Source: Rhodovulum robiginosum
Lineage (GTDB): Bacteria > Pseudomonadota > Alphaproteobacteria > Rhodobacterales > Rhodobacteraceae
NCBI RefSeq assembly: GCF_003944755.1
Contig: NZ_RWGU01000050.1
Span: forward strand, 62,001 to 126,000
Direction of reading: 5' to 3'
DNA length: 64,000 bases
Program-made: the position numbers and the translations under genes
Shown: positions 36,189 to 44,737 of the stretch, one piece after another
How positions within the stretch are numbered: the first letter of the stretch is position 1
Layout: each line of letters opens with the position of its first letter
Notes under the pieces: model-generated
Told to the model about the DNA's origin: nothing
The model's input: the letters and a program-made list of their open reading frames with translations, nothing else
Database searches by the model: none

Positions 36189-37786
36189 CGCAGGGCCAGG
36201 GCCGTGCCGTCGGGCGCGACCGTGACCGCCCGGTTGACGCCGGTCTCGGCCCAGCCGCTGGCGGTGCCGTCCGGCCAGATTACCCGCACCCGGGCGGTTT
36301 GCGCCGCCCCGAGGCCGAAATGCTCGGGCCCCGCAAGTCCGCCCGCATGGCCGCCACCCACGGTGATCTCGCGCGCCTGCACGCGGCTCCCGGCCTCGAC
36401 CTCGACCCAGGCGCCGACGCCGCGCGTGTTGGGCGCATCGCTGGCCAGCGCGACGGCCAGCCAGTGGCCGGTGCCGTCGGTTCGGTTCTCGTAGATCTCC
36501 ATCGGCGCACGGCGGTTGACCACGGCGAGATCGAGCCGCCCGTCGCGGTTGAGATCGACGAGCGCCGCGCCGCGGCTGCGGGCGAGGCTGGCGATGCCGG
36601 CCGCGGCGCCGGCCTCGTCAAAACGTCCGTCCGCCGCCTGGATCAGCAGATTGTTGGGGTCGTGGATCGCGTTCGAGGGCATCTGGTCGACATTGCCCTT
36701 GGCCACGAAGATGTCGTCGCGCCCGTCGTTCTGCACATCGCCGAAGGCGACGTGCCAGCCGGTCGAGGGGCGGCCGTCATCGCCCAGGTAGGGGCGGTGG
36801 GCGGTGGTGCCCCGGTCATAGGGCGCGTCGCGGTAGACCGGGCCCCCGGCCCCCGGCACCAGCATTTGCAGACGCTGGTCGCCCATCGAGCTGAGATAGA
36901 TTTCGGGCAGCCCGTCGCCGGTGATGTCGCGGCTGGCGATGCCCATGCCCCACAGGCGGAAGCTCTGCCAGCCGTCCTCTGGACCGTAGAGCCGGGGCCG
37001 CTGATCCATCGCCCACATCTGTTCCTCGCCGCCTTTCACGTAATAATGCCGGTCGTTCGAGATGCGCAGGTCCGCGCGGCCCTGTCGGCCCCAGTCGGAA
37101 AACAGCATCGACAGCGCGCAGAAGCCCGGCTCCAGCGGCAGGGCGTGGCCGTAGCGGGCGCCCGTGGGCCGGATGAGCCGGTTGCCGTCGCAGGTGCCGA
37201 AGGGGCCCTTGGGGTCGTCGCGATCGACGTAGTTGCCGAAGGCCAGGGTGGGGCGCACCGCGCCGGCCTCCCACGTGGCGGAAAAGGCGGTGGTCCATCC
37301 GGTGCCGGGGGCGATGCCCCAGGCCTCGGTGACATCGGCAAACCGGCAGCCGGACGCGCCGCGCAGCACCCGGTTGCCACCCACGCGCAACACCACCAGA
37401 TCGAGCGGGCCGTCGCCGTCGATATCGAGAGGATAGGCCCCGGTCACCCCGGTCAGCCGCAGAGCGGCAGGCGTGTCGGCGATGAAATCGAGGGGTGCGC
37501 CGGGGGCAGGGGTGCGGTTGCGGAGCAGCACCGCGGGCGCCGTGCCGCCCGCCGCGAAAAGCTCGGGCAAACCGTCGTCGTCGCAATCGAAGGCGGCAAG
37601 CCCCCCGCCGACGAAATGCTCCCACCCGCCCGTATAGCGATGCTCGATGCCCAATGCGGCCGCGCGTTCGACGAAGTGCGGGGTCTGCGCGGCGGCCCCG
37701 CCGGCAAGCAAGAACGCAAGGCCTGCCACCGCCACCGCAAGGCGGCGCAGAACAAAATAAACATGGCCGCTTTCCGCAAACCGCAT
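36185..37786 (-). CDS. Secreted CRTAC1-like beta-propeller protein (FG-GAP/VCBS and ASPIC/UnbV)
   Basis: This 533-residue protein has an N-terminal signal peptide (RRLAVAVAGLAFLLAGGAAA). Several calcium-binding FG-GAP/VCBS blades follow, recognisable by their Asp-rich loops (DCDDDGLPELF, LDIDGDGPLDLV, DITGDGLPEIY, DLNRDGRLDLAV). The C-terminal ASPIC/UnbV part (about residues 430-530) has GVGAWVEVEAGS and a VRVIWPDGTAS strand. Such proteins are extracellular or periplasmic with unknown roles. The start is the first ATG before the signal peptide and has no clear ribosome site. Confidence 0.85.
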   Translation of the reverse strand: MRFAESGHVYFVLRRLAVAVAGLAFLLAGGAAAQTPHFVERAAALGIEHRYTGGWEHFVGGGLAAFDCDDDGLPELFAAGGTAPAVLLRNRTPAPGAPLDFIADTPAALRLTGVTGAYPLDIDGDGPLDLVVLRVGGNRVLRGASGCRFADVTEAWGIAPGTGWTTAFSATWEAGAVRPTLAFGNYVDRDDPKGPFGTCDGNRLIRPTGARYGHALPLEPGFCALSMLFSDWGRQGRADLRISNDRHYYVKGGEEQMWAMDQRPRLYGPEDGWQSFRLWGMGIASRDITGDGLPEIYLSSMGDQRLQMLVPGAGGPVYRDAPYDRGTTAHRPYLGDDGRPSTGWHVAFGDVQNDGRDDIFVAKGNVDQMPSNAIHDPNNLLIQAADGRFDEAGAAAGIASLARSRGAALVDLNRDGRLDLAVVNRRAPMEIYENRTDGTGHWLAVALASDAPNTRGVGAWVEVEAGSRVQAREITVGGGHAGGLAGPEHFGLGAAQTARVRVIWPDGTASGWAETGVNRAVTVAPDGTALALR

Positions 37787-37885
37787 GGCGATAAGGTTAG
37801 ACGCGAAAAACACGCGGTGCTAGCGTTCTTGCATCGGGGTCGATTCCGCCAAGAGAGGACCCGATGAATGTTACGGGAGGACATC

Positions 37886-38914
37886 ATGAAAAAAGTGACA
37901 GTCGCCGCGGCGGCCGTTCTGAGCGTGACGCTCGGCGCGGCGGCCTGGGCACAAGACCTCGTGGTCGGCGTGAGCTGGTCGAATTTTCAGGAAGAGCGCT
38001 GGAAGCGCGACGAAGCGGCGATGAAATCGGCGCTGGAAGAGGGAGGCGCGTCCTATATCTCGACCGATGCGCAGTCGTCTGCGGCCAAGCAGCTTTCGGA
38101 TATCGAAAGCCTGATGGCCCAGGGCGTGGACGCGCTGATCGTGCTGGCGCAGGATACCGAGGCGATCATCCCCGCGGTTCAGGCCGCCACCGACGAGGGC
38201 ATCCCGGTCATCGCCTATGACCGCCTGATCGAGGACCCGCGTGCCTTTTACCTGACCTTCGACAATGTCGAGGTCGGCCGCATGCAGGCCCGCGCCGTCT
38301 ACGCCGCCCAGCCCACCGGCAATTACGTGATGATCAAGGGCTCGCCCACCGACCCGAACGCCGATTTTCTGCGCGGCGGCCAGCAGGAGGTGCTGCAAGA
38401 GGCCATCGACAGCGGCGACATCACCATCGTCGGCGAGGCCTATACCGACCAGTGGCTGCCCGCCAACGCGCAGCGCAACATGGAGCAGATCCTGACCGCC
38501 AACGACAACGATGTCGACGCGGTGGTGGCCTCGAACGACGGCACCGCCGGCGGGGTGGTGGCCGCGCTGACGGCGCAGGGCATGGCCGGTATCCCGGTCT
38601 CGGGGCAGGACGGCGACCTTGCCGCGCTCAACCGCGTGGCGCAGGGCACCCAGACCGTCAGCGTCTGGAAGGACGCGCGCGACCTGGGCCGCAATGCCGG
38701 CGAAATCGCCGTGACGCTCGCCAACGGCGCGATGATGGCGGATATCGACGGGGCGGTCGAATGGACCTCGCCCTCGGGCACCACGATGTGGGCCAAGTTC
38801 CTGCCGCCGATCCCGGTCACGCAGGACAACCTGGACGTCGTCGTGGATGCCGGCTGGATCGACCTCGAGACGCTTTGCCAGGGCGTCAGCGACGGCCCGT
38901 CGCCGTGCAACTGA
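37886..38914 (+). CDS. xylF: D-xylose ABC transporter substrate-binding protein
   Basis: XylF binds xylose in the periplasm and delivers it to the XylH/XylG importer. The 342-residue protein has a signal peptide ([22 protein letters not shown]), then the sugar-binding type 1 periplasmic fold with [58 protein letters not shown] and [14 protein letters not shown], all close to E. coli XylF. The ATG at 37886 follows GGGAGG. The match is stronger to XylF than to ribose or arabinose binding proteins. Confidence 0.88.
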   Translation: MKKVTVAAAAVLSVTLGAAAWAQDLVVGVSWSNFQEERWKRDEAAMKSALEEGGASYISTDAQSSAAKQLSDIESLMAQGVDALIVLAQDTEAIIPAVQAATDEGIPVIAYDRLIEDPRAFYLTFDNVEVGRMQARAVYAAQPTGNYVMIKGSPTDPNADFLRGGQQEVLQEAIDSGDITIVGEAYTDQWLPANAQRNMEQILTANDNDVDAVVASNDGTAGGVVAALTAQGMAGIPVSGQDGDLAALNRVAQGTQTVSVWKDARDLGRNAGEIAVTLANGAMMADIDGAVEWTSPSGTTMWAKFLPPIPVTQDNLDVVVDAGWIDLETLCQGVSDGPSPCN

Positions 38915-38939
38915 GGCGTCCGGCCTGACATGTGACCAA

Positions 38940-38970
38940 GCGCCTTCGCCCCATCGCGGGGCGGAGGCGC
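38940..38970 (+). other. Intercistronic hairpin between xylF and xylH
   Basis: GCGCCTTCGCCCC and GGGGCGGAGGCGC pair over 13 positions (one T-G) around a 5-base loop, with outer CCAAG/CTTGG pairing possible. There is no T-run. Hairpins in this place protect the upstream message in several binding-protein operons, letting more XylF than permease be made. That role is inferred from position. Confidence 0.6.
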
Positions 38971-38998
38971 CGACTTGGCGAGTTTCCGAAAGACTGCG

Positions 38999-40351
38999 AT
39001 GACCCATACATTCGACGAACCGGCGCGCGTCAAGAGCAAGAACCCGCTCGCCGCGCTGGAGATCGACAGCCGCCTGCTGGGGATGATCGGCGCCTTTGCC
39101 GTGATCTGCGTGGTATTCCAGGTCTGGACCGGCATCAACGCGATGACGCTGCGCGGAGATTTCGCCTGGAACCCGGCGGCCTGGCTCTTCGACGGACGCT
39201 TCCTGACGCCGCGCAACGTGTTCAACCTGACGATCCAGACCGTCTCGGTCGCGCTGATGGCCACGGGAATGGTTTTCGTGATCGTCACGCGGCATATCGA
39301 CTTGTCGGTCGGCTCGCTTCTGGCCACCTGCTCGGCGGTGATGGCGGTCACCCAGACGGTGGTCGTACCCGAATGGATGGGGCTGGGCCTTGAACACCCG
39401 GCCATCGCCCCGATCTCGATCGCCGCGGGGATGCTGACGGGCCTTCTGATCGGCGCGTTTCATGGCTGGCTGATCGGATACCTGACGATCCCGGCCTTCA
39501 TCGTGACGCTTGGCGGCCTTTTTGTCTGGCGCAACGTCGCGTGGCACCTGACGGGGGGCCAGACGGTGGGCCCGCTCGACGCCAATTTCCAGCACTTCGG
39601 CGGGATCAACGGCACCCTGGGCGTCAGCATGAGCTGGGTTTTCGGCCTGCTGGCGCTGGCGGCGGCATTCTACGGCCTGTTTTCCGCTCGCCGGGCGCGG
39701 GTGGCCCACGAGTTCCCGGTCAAGCCGGTCTGGGCCGAGTTCGCCATCGCCGGCATGATCGCCGTGGCGATCCTGGGCTTCGTGGCGGTCCTGAACGCCT
39801 ACGAAATTCCGGTGCGCCGCCTGCAGCGCATCTTCGAGGACCGGGGCGAGGTGATGCCCGAGGGCTTTACCACCGGCTACGGCTTGCCGATCTCGGTCTT
39901 CGTGCTGATCGTGGTGGCGATCGTGATGAACGTGGTGGCAAGGCGCACGCGGCTGGGCCGCTATATCTTCGCCACGGGCGGCAACCCCGAGGCGGCGGAG
40001 CTGGCGGGCATCCGCACCCGCCTGCTGACGGTCAAGGTCTTTGCCATCATGGGGCTCTTGTGCGCGATCTCGGCGGTCGTCGCCAGCGCCCGGCAGACGT
40101 TTCATTCCAACGATATCGGCACGCTGGACGAATTGCGGGTCATCGCCGCGGCGGTGATCGGCGGCACCGCGCTGTCGGGCGGGATCGGCACGATCGTGGG
40201 CGCGATCCTGGGCGCGCTGATCATGCAGTCGCTGCAATCGGGCATGGCGATGGTGGGGGTCGATGCGCCCTATCAGAACATCGTCGTCGGCATCGTGCTG
40301 GTGTTCGCGGTCTATGTCGACATCGTCTACCGCAAGCGGACAGGAGGCTGA
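38999..40351 (+). CDS. xylH: D-xylose ABC transporter permease
   Basis: XylH forms the inner-membrane channel of the xylose importer. The 450-residue protein is longer than ribose permeases, as expected for XylH, with about ten or more hydrophobic segments. Family motifs are [16 protein letters not shown] near residue 95, [19 protein letters not shown] near 165, [17 protein letters not shown] near 320, and [21 protein letters not shown] near 385. I chose the ATG opening [11 protein letters not shown]; no strong ribosome site is visible, and an in-frame start 24 bases upstream is possible. xylG follows after 2 bases. Confidence 0.9.
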   Translation: MTHTFDEPARVKSKNPLAALEIDSRLLGMIGAFAVICVVFQVWTGINAMTLRGDFAWNPAAWLFDGRFLTPRNVFNLTIQTVSVALMATGMVFVIVTRHIDLSVGSLLATCSAVMAVTQTVVVPEWMGLGLEHPAIAPISIAAGMLTGLLIGAFHGWLIGYLTIPAFIVTLGGLFVWRNVAWHLTGGQTVGPLDANFQHFGGINGTLGVSMSWVFGLLALAAAFYGLFSARRARVAHEFPVKPVWAEFAIAGMIAVAILGFVAVLNAYEIPVRRLQRIFEDRGEVMPEGFTTGYGLPISVFVLIVVAIVMNVVARRTRLGRYIFATGGNPEAAELAGIRTRLLTVKVFAIMGLLCAISAVVASARQTFHSNDIGTLDELRVIAAAVIGGTALSGGIGTIVGAILGALIMQSLQSGMAMVGVDAPYQNIVVGIVLVFAVYVDIVYRKRTGG

Positions 40352-40353
40352 TC

Positions 40354-41124
40354 ATGGCACCCCCGCTGGTCGAGATGCGCGATATGCAGAAAGCTTTTGG
40401 CGGCATCCGCGCCGTCGATCACGTCAATGTCGACCTTCACCCCGGCGAGGTGGTGGGGATCCTGGGGCATAACGGCGCCGGAAAGTCGGTGCTGATGAAG
40501 ATGCTGTCGGGCGCGCTGCCGCGCGACGGGGGCGAGATCTTCATCAACGGTACGCCCGCGCCGATCAACAGCCCGCGCGACGCGCGCGACTACCAGATCG
40601 AGACGATCTACCAGTACCTCGCGCTGGCCGACAACCTGGACGCCGCGGCCAACATGTTCCTCGGGCGCGAGCTGGTGACGCCGCTGGGGCTGGTCGACGA
40701 CGCAAAGATGGAGGCCGAGACGCGCAAGATCATGAAGCGGCTCAACCCCAATTTCCGCCGCTTCAAGACCCCCGTTTCCGGCCTTTCGGGCGGGCAGCGG
40801 CAATCGGTGGCCATCGCGCGGGCAGTCTATTTCCAGGCCAAGATCCTGATCATGGACGAGCCCACCGCGGCGCTGGGGGTCGAAGAGACGCGGATGGTCT
40901 CGGAGCTTATAGAAGAGCTCAAGCGGCAGGGGATCGGGATTTTCCTGATCGACCACGACATCCACCAGGTCAAGTCGATGTGCGACCGCGCCAGCGTGAT
41001 GAAGAACGGCCGGCTGGTGGGAACGGTCGATGTCGACAAGGTGACCGAGGATGACCTGCTCGGCATGATCATCGCGGGCAAGGACCCGATGACCGGCGAG
41101 ATGGTCGGCGCCGCCGAGGTCTAG
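40354..41124 (+). CDS. xylG: Xylose/sugar ABC transporter ATP-binding protein, single domain
   Basis: This protein drives the XylFH importer. It has one ATPase domain of 256 residues: Walker A GHNGAGKS near residue 37, signature LSGGQRQS near 142, Walker [12 protein letters not shown] near 164, and a switch His in [10 protein letters not shown]. coli XylG has two fused domains and about 510 residues, so this is a half-size form like FrcA of rhizobia and must act as a homodimer. The ATG follows AGGAGG by 6 bases. Its stop shares CTAG with the convergent glycerate kinase gene. Confidence 0.88.
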   Translation: MAPPLVEMRDMQKAFGGIRAVDHVNVDLHPGEVVGILGHNGAGKSVLMKMLSGALPRDGGEIFINGTPAPINSPRDARDYQIETIYQYLALADNLDAAANMFLGRELVTPLGLVDDAKMEAETRKIMKRLNPNFRRFKTPVSGLSGGQRQSVAIARAVYFQAKILIMDEPTAALGVEETRMVSELIEELKRQGIGIFLIDHDIHQVKSMCDRASVMKNGRLVGTVDVDKVTEDDLLGMIIAGKDPMTGEMVGAAEV

Positions 41125-42392
41125 CCCAGCGGCGCGATCAGGATGGCGCGGACATCGTTGACATTGGTCAGCGTCGGCCCGGTGATGACCTGATCGCCGA
41201 GGGCTGCGAAAAACCCGTGGCTGTCATTGGCCGCCAGCGCCGCGGCCGGGTCCAGCCCCGCGTCGCGGGCGCGGGCCAACGTGTCCGGGCCGATGACGGC
41301 GCCGGCCACCTCGGCCGCCCCATCCACGCCGTCTGTGTCGCAGGCGATCCCGTAAAGTCCCGGCGCGCCGTCCAGCGAAAGCGCCAGCGCCAGCGCGTAT
41401 TCCGCGTTGGGCCCGCCGGTGCCGTCGCCGCGCCGCGTGACGGTGCATTCCCCGCCCGAAAGCAGCAACAGCGGTGCGTCGCCGCGCGCCATCGCCGCCT
41501 GCCGCGTCAGCGCGAGCGAGGCATGACCCCCCGCCAGTTCGCGCGCCTCGCCCTCCAGCGCGTCGCCCAGCACCTCTGCCCGGATGCCGGCGGCGCGGGC
41601 GACCTCTGCCGCGGCGGCGAGCGATTGCGCCGGCGCGGCGATTACCCGGTTTTCGACGCGGCTCAGCCGGTCGTCGCCGGGGTCGAGCGGGGCGCCGCCG
41701 GCCCGGAGAAAACCCGCGATCGCGGGCGGTGGTGTCACGCCCCAGCGGTCGAGCGCGGCAATCGCCCCTGCGGCGTTGCCTTCGTGGCCGACGGTGGGGC
41801 CGCTTGCGATATCGGCGGGGTCGTCGCCCGGCACGTCCGAGATCATCAGCGCCAGCATTCGGGCGGGAAACGCGGCTGCCGCCAGCCGCCCGCCCTTGAC
41901 CGCAGACAACTCCTTGCGGATGCCGTTGATCTCGCCGATGGGCGCGCCCGAGGACAAAAGCGCGTTGGTCAGCGCCTGCTTTTCGGCCAGCGTGATGCCG
42001 TCGGCGGGCGCGATCAGCAGGGCCGACCCGCCGCCCGAGATCAGCGCCAGCACGAAATCGCCCTCGCCCAGTGTGCCCAGCAGGTCCAGCATCCGGTTGG
42101 TAGCCGTCTGCCCGGCGGCATCGGGCACCGGGTGGCCGGCCTCGACGATCTCGATGCCCTTTGTCGGCCGGCCGTAGCCGTAGCGCGTGATCACCAGCCC
42201 CTCGCAAGGGCCCCAGGCGGTCTCGACCGCCTCGGCCATCCGCGCCGAGGCCTTGCCGGCGCCGACCACGACCACGCGGCCGACGGGCCGGGGGGGCAGG
42301 GCGCCGGGCACCGTGCGCATCGGGTCTGCCGCGGCGACCGCGGCGTCGAAGAGCTGGCGCAGAAAGGCTGGGATGTCGTCGGGCAGGGGCAT
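41121..42392 (-). CDS. Glycerate 2-kinase (GckA/MOFRL family)
   Basis: The enzyme phosphorylates D-glycerate to 2-phosphoglycerate. Older annotations call the same family hydroxypyruvate reductase TtuD. The 423-residue protein has the N-terminal DUF4147 domain ([15 protein letters not shown] near residue 40, [23 protein letters not shown] near 115, [25 protein letters not shown]). The C-terminal MOFRL domain has [30 protein letters not shown] and [10 protein letters not shown]. In glyoxylate-using bacteria this enzyme completes the tartronate semialdehyde route, so it may be a second sink for glyoxylate beside the bhc cycle. Confidence 0.88.
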   Translation of the reverse strand: MPLPDDIPAFLRQLFDAAVAAADPMRTVPGALPPRPVGRVVVVGAGKASARMAEAVETAWGPCEGLVITRYGYGRPTKGIEIVEAGHPVPDAAGQTATNRMLDLLGTLGEGDFVLALISGGGSALLIAPADGITLAEKQALTNALLSSGAPIGEINGIRKELSAVKGGRLAAAAFPARMLALMISDVPGDDPADIASGPTVGHEGNAAGAIAALDRWGVTPPPAIAGFLRAGGAPLDPGDDRLSRVENRVIAAPAQSLAAAAEVARAAGIRAEVLGDALEGEARELAGGHASLALTRQAAMARGDAPLLLLSGGECTVTRRGDGTGGPNAEYALALALSLDGAPGLYGIACDTDGVDGAAEVAGAVIGPDTLARARDAGLDPAAALAANDSHGFFAALGDQVITGPTLTNVNDVRAILIAPLG

Positions 42393-42457
42393 GGCAGCAG
42401 CTCCGGCTGGGGTCCGTAGATCAGCCTAGCGGCCCGGCCGCGCCGCGCAAGAGGCGC

Positions 42458-42892
42458 TCATGCCAGCAGCAGGGTGTCCTCAAGCTCGGCATTGCCGGCC
42501 ACCAGGTCGGACAGGCTGATCGCGTCGAGCGTATTGTAGAATTCTGCCAGCGCCGTGACCAGCGCGCCCTTCAGCCTGCAGGAGCAGGAGATCGGGCAGG
42601 TATTGGTCTCGGGGTCGAAGCATTCGGCGAACGGCACGCCTGCCTCAAGCTTGCGAAAAACATCCCCCACGCTGATCTCCTCGGCGGGCCTGTTGAGGGT
42701 CAAGCCGCCGTGCCGGCCGCGGGTCGTGCGCACAAGCCCGTGATGGCTGAGCGTGTTGATCACTTGGGCCATATGATTTTCCGAGGTGTTGCAGGCTTTT
42801 GCAATATCCGACTTGCGCACCAGCCGCCCACCATTTACGGCACAATACATAAGGGCCCGCATGGCGATGTTGGTGCGTATCGTCAGACGCAT
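42458..42892 (-). CDS. Rrf2-family regulator with NsrR-type iron-sulfur cysteines
   Basis: NsrR proteins sense nitric oxide through an iron-sulfur cluster and repress NO-defence genes. The 144-residue protein has an N-terminal winged helix (about residues 8-65; SDIAKACNTSENHMAQVINTL) and a cysteine cluster at 91, 99, 103 and 105. ECFDPETNTCPI followed by CRLKGAL is the NsrR pattern rather than IscR. I chose the ATG opening MRLTIRTNIAMRALMYCA, as in other Rrf2 proteins. It is divergent from cydDC and cydABX, which makes the NO-resistant bd oxidase a plausible target. Confidence 0.85.
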   Translation of the reverse strand: MRLTIRTNIAMRALMYCAVNGGRLVRKSDIAKACNTSENHMAQVINTLSHHGLVRTTRGRHGGLTLNRPAEEISVGDVFRKLEAGVPFAECFDPETNTCPISCSCRLKGALVTALAEFYNTLDAISLSDLVAGNAELEDTLLLA

Positions 42893-43039
42893 CGGGGGTC
42901 CTTTCGGCTCAATGCCCGTGAAGGGTGCAATGCTCCATTGTGGATGCATGAATTATTGAGCATAGAGGCTGCACCGTGAAGGGCAAGCGCCATTTCGCGG
43001 GTCCGACATGCCCAGGCAGGGCGTAGCGCGAGGCGGAGA

Positions 43040-44737
43040 GTGAAGGGCAGACGCGCAAAAAAGACCGATCCGGCGGCGACCCGCCTGGAGCTGATGACCG
43101 AACCGGTGCGCCAGACGCTGCGCAGCGCCGGCGATCTCGGCACGCTGTCGGCCCTGTTGTGGCTGGTGCAGGCCGGTGCCGTTGCGCTGGCCGTCGGCGA
43201 CATGCTGGAGCCCGAGGGCGGACTGCCCGGCGGCGTGGCGGTCTACGCGCTGGTTTACATCCTTGTGGGGATACTGCGCGCCGCGCTCGACAGCCGCTCG
43301 GGGGCGCTGGCCTTTGCCGCGGCCGACTGGGTGCTGGCCAACGAGCGCGACCGCCTGATCGCCCGCGAAAGCCGCCGCCGCACCGACGACCCCGCGCGCC
43401 AGCCCGCCGCCAAGACCGCCACGCTGGCCGCCGAAAAGCTGGCCGCGCTCACCCCTTACCTGATCCGCTACGCGCCGGCCAAGCGCCGCGCGGCGGTGAT
43501 GCCGCCGGTGATCCTGGCGGTGTCGTTCCTGTTTTCCTGGGCGGTGGGCCTGGTCCTGCTGGTGGCCGGGCCGCTCATCCCGGTTTTCATGGCGCTTGTC
43601 GGCATCGCCGCCAAGGAGGCCAGCGAGCGGCAGATGGAAGAGCTGTCGGACATGAACGTGCTGCTGCTGGAGCGGCTGACGGCGCTGGTGGATATCCGTC
43701 TGCTGGATGCCGCCGGGCGCACCACCGCGCAATTCCAGGAGGCCGCCGACCGGCTGCGCAAACGCACGATGGAGGTGTTGCGCATCGCGTTCCTGTCCTC
43801 GACCGTGCTGGAATTGTTCGCGGCGCTGGGCATCGCGATGGTGGCGGTCTACGTGGGCTTTGCGCTGCTGGGCGAGTTGGGCTTCGGCGCCTGGGCCACG
43901 CCGCTGACCGTCAGCGAGGGGGTGTTCCTGCTGCTGCTGGCACCGGATTATTTCCAGCCGTTGCGCGACCTGGCCGCCGCCTGGCACGACAAGGCCGACG
44001 CCTCTGCCGTGGCGCGCGAGCTGTCGGCGCTGGAGGCCGAGGAGGAGACGGCGTTCCTGGGCAGCGGCACCGCCGTGGCCCCGATGTCGGCGGGCGCGCT
44101 GTCGGTGCGGGGGCTGGTGCACCGGCTGCCGGGCGGCACGCGAATCCGCTATCCCGATTTCGATCTGGAGCCGGGCGAGACGCTGGCGGTGACCGGACCA
44201 TCGGGCGTGGGCAAGTCGTCGCTGCTGCGCCTGCTGGCCGGGCTCGATGCGCCCGAGGCGGGCGAGATCAAGCTGGGCGACACGGTGCTGTCGGGCGAAA
44301 CCGCGGATGCGTGGCGCGCGCAGCTCGGCTGGATGCCACAGGCACCGCGGTTTCTGTCGGGCAGCCTTAAGGCCAACCTGACGCTGGCCGCGCGCCCGGG
44401 CGACGACCGCCCGCTCGACGCCGCGCTCGACCGGGCCGCGGCGCGCGAGGTGGTCGAAACCCTGCCGCGGGGCCTGCATACCCAGCTGGGCGAGACCGGC
44501 ATGGGCGTGTCGGGCGGCGAGGCGCGGCGGCTGATCCTTGCCCGCGCGGCCCATGCCGAGCCCGCGCTTCTGCTGGCCGACGAGCCCACAGCCGACCTTG
44601 ACGAAGAGACGGCGACGCAGGTGGCCGAGGGCCTGCTGGGGCTGGCGCGCAGCGGCGCGGCGCTGGTCGTGGCCACCCATGACGCGGGGCTCGCCAAGCG
44701 GATGGACAAGGAAATCGTGCTGGAGCCGGACCGGTGA
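43040..44737 (+). CDS. cydD: Thiol reductant ABC exporter subunit CydD
   Basis: CydD and CydC form an inner-membrane exporter of cysteine and glutathione (haem has also been proposed) needed to assemble cytochrome bd. The 565-residue protein has six membrane helices (about residues 20-310) and one ATPase domain with Walker A GPSGVGKSSLLRL near residue 390, signature VSGGEARRL near 492 and Walker B LLLADEPTADLD near 512. The GTG start follows GAGG by 6 bases. It is divergent from the NsrR-like gene and its stop overlaps cydC. Confidence 0.92.
   Translation: MKGRRAKKTDPAATRLELMTEPVRQTLRSAGDLGTLSALLWLVQAGAVALAVGDMLEPEGGLPGGVAVYALVYILVGILRAALDSRSGALAFAAADWVLANERDRLIARESRRRTDDPARQPAAKTATLAAEKLAALTPYLIRYAPAKRRAAVMPPVILAVSFLFSWAVGLVLLVAGPLIPVFMALVGIAAKEASERQMEELSDMNVLLLERLTALVDIRLLDAAGRTTAQFQEAADRLRKRTMEVLRIAFLSSTVLELFAALGIAMVAVYVGFALLGELGFGAWATPLTVSEGVFLLLLAPDYFQPLRDLAAAWHDKADASAVARELSALEAEEETAFLGSGTAVAPMSAGALSVRGLVHRLPGGTRIRYPDFDLEPGETLAVTGPSGVGKSSLLRLLAGLDAPEAGEIKLGDTVLSGETADAWRAQLGWMPQAPRFLSGSLKANLTLAARPGDDRPLDAALDRAAAREVVETLPRGLHTQLGETGMGVSGGEARRLILARAAHAEPALLLADEPTADLDEETATQVAEGLLGLARSGAALVVATHDAGLAKRMDKEIVLEPDR

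Noticed and set aside
37871-40237. Long minus-strand open frame opposite xylF and xylH
   Set aside because: The translation is a charged low-complexity shadow. xylF and xylH are clearly coding on the plus strand.
39541-41124. A 527-residue frame that would make XylG full length with two ATPase domains
   Set aside because: The N-terminal half is xylH in another frame and has no Walker motifs. The true XylG starts at 40354 and is a single domain.
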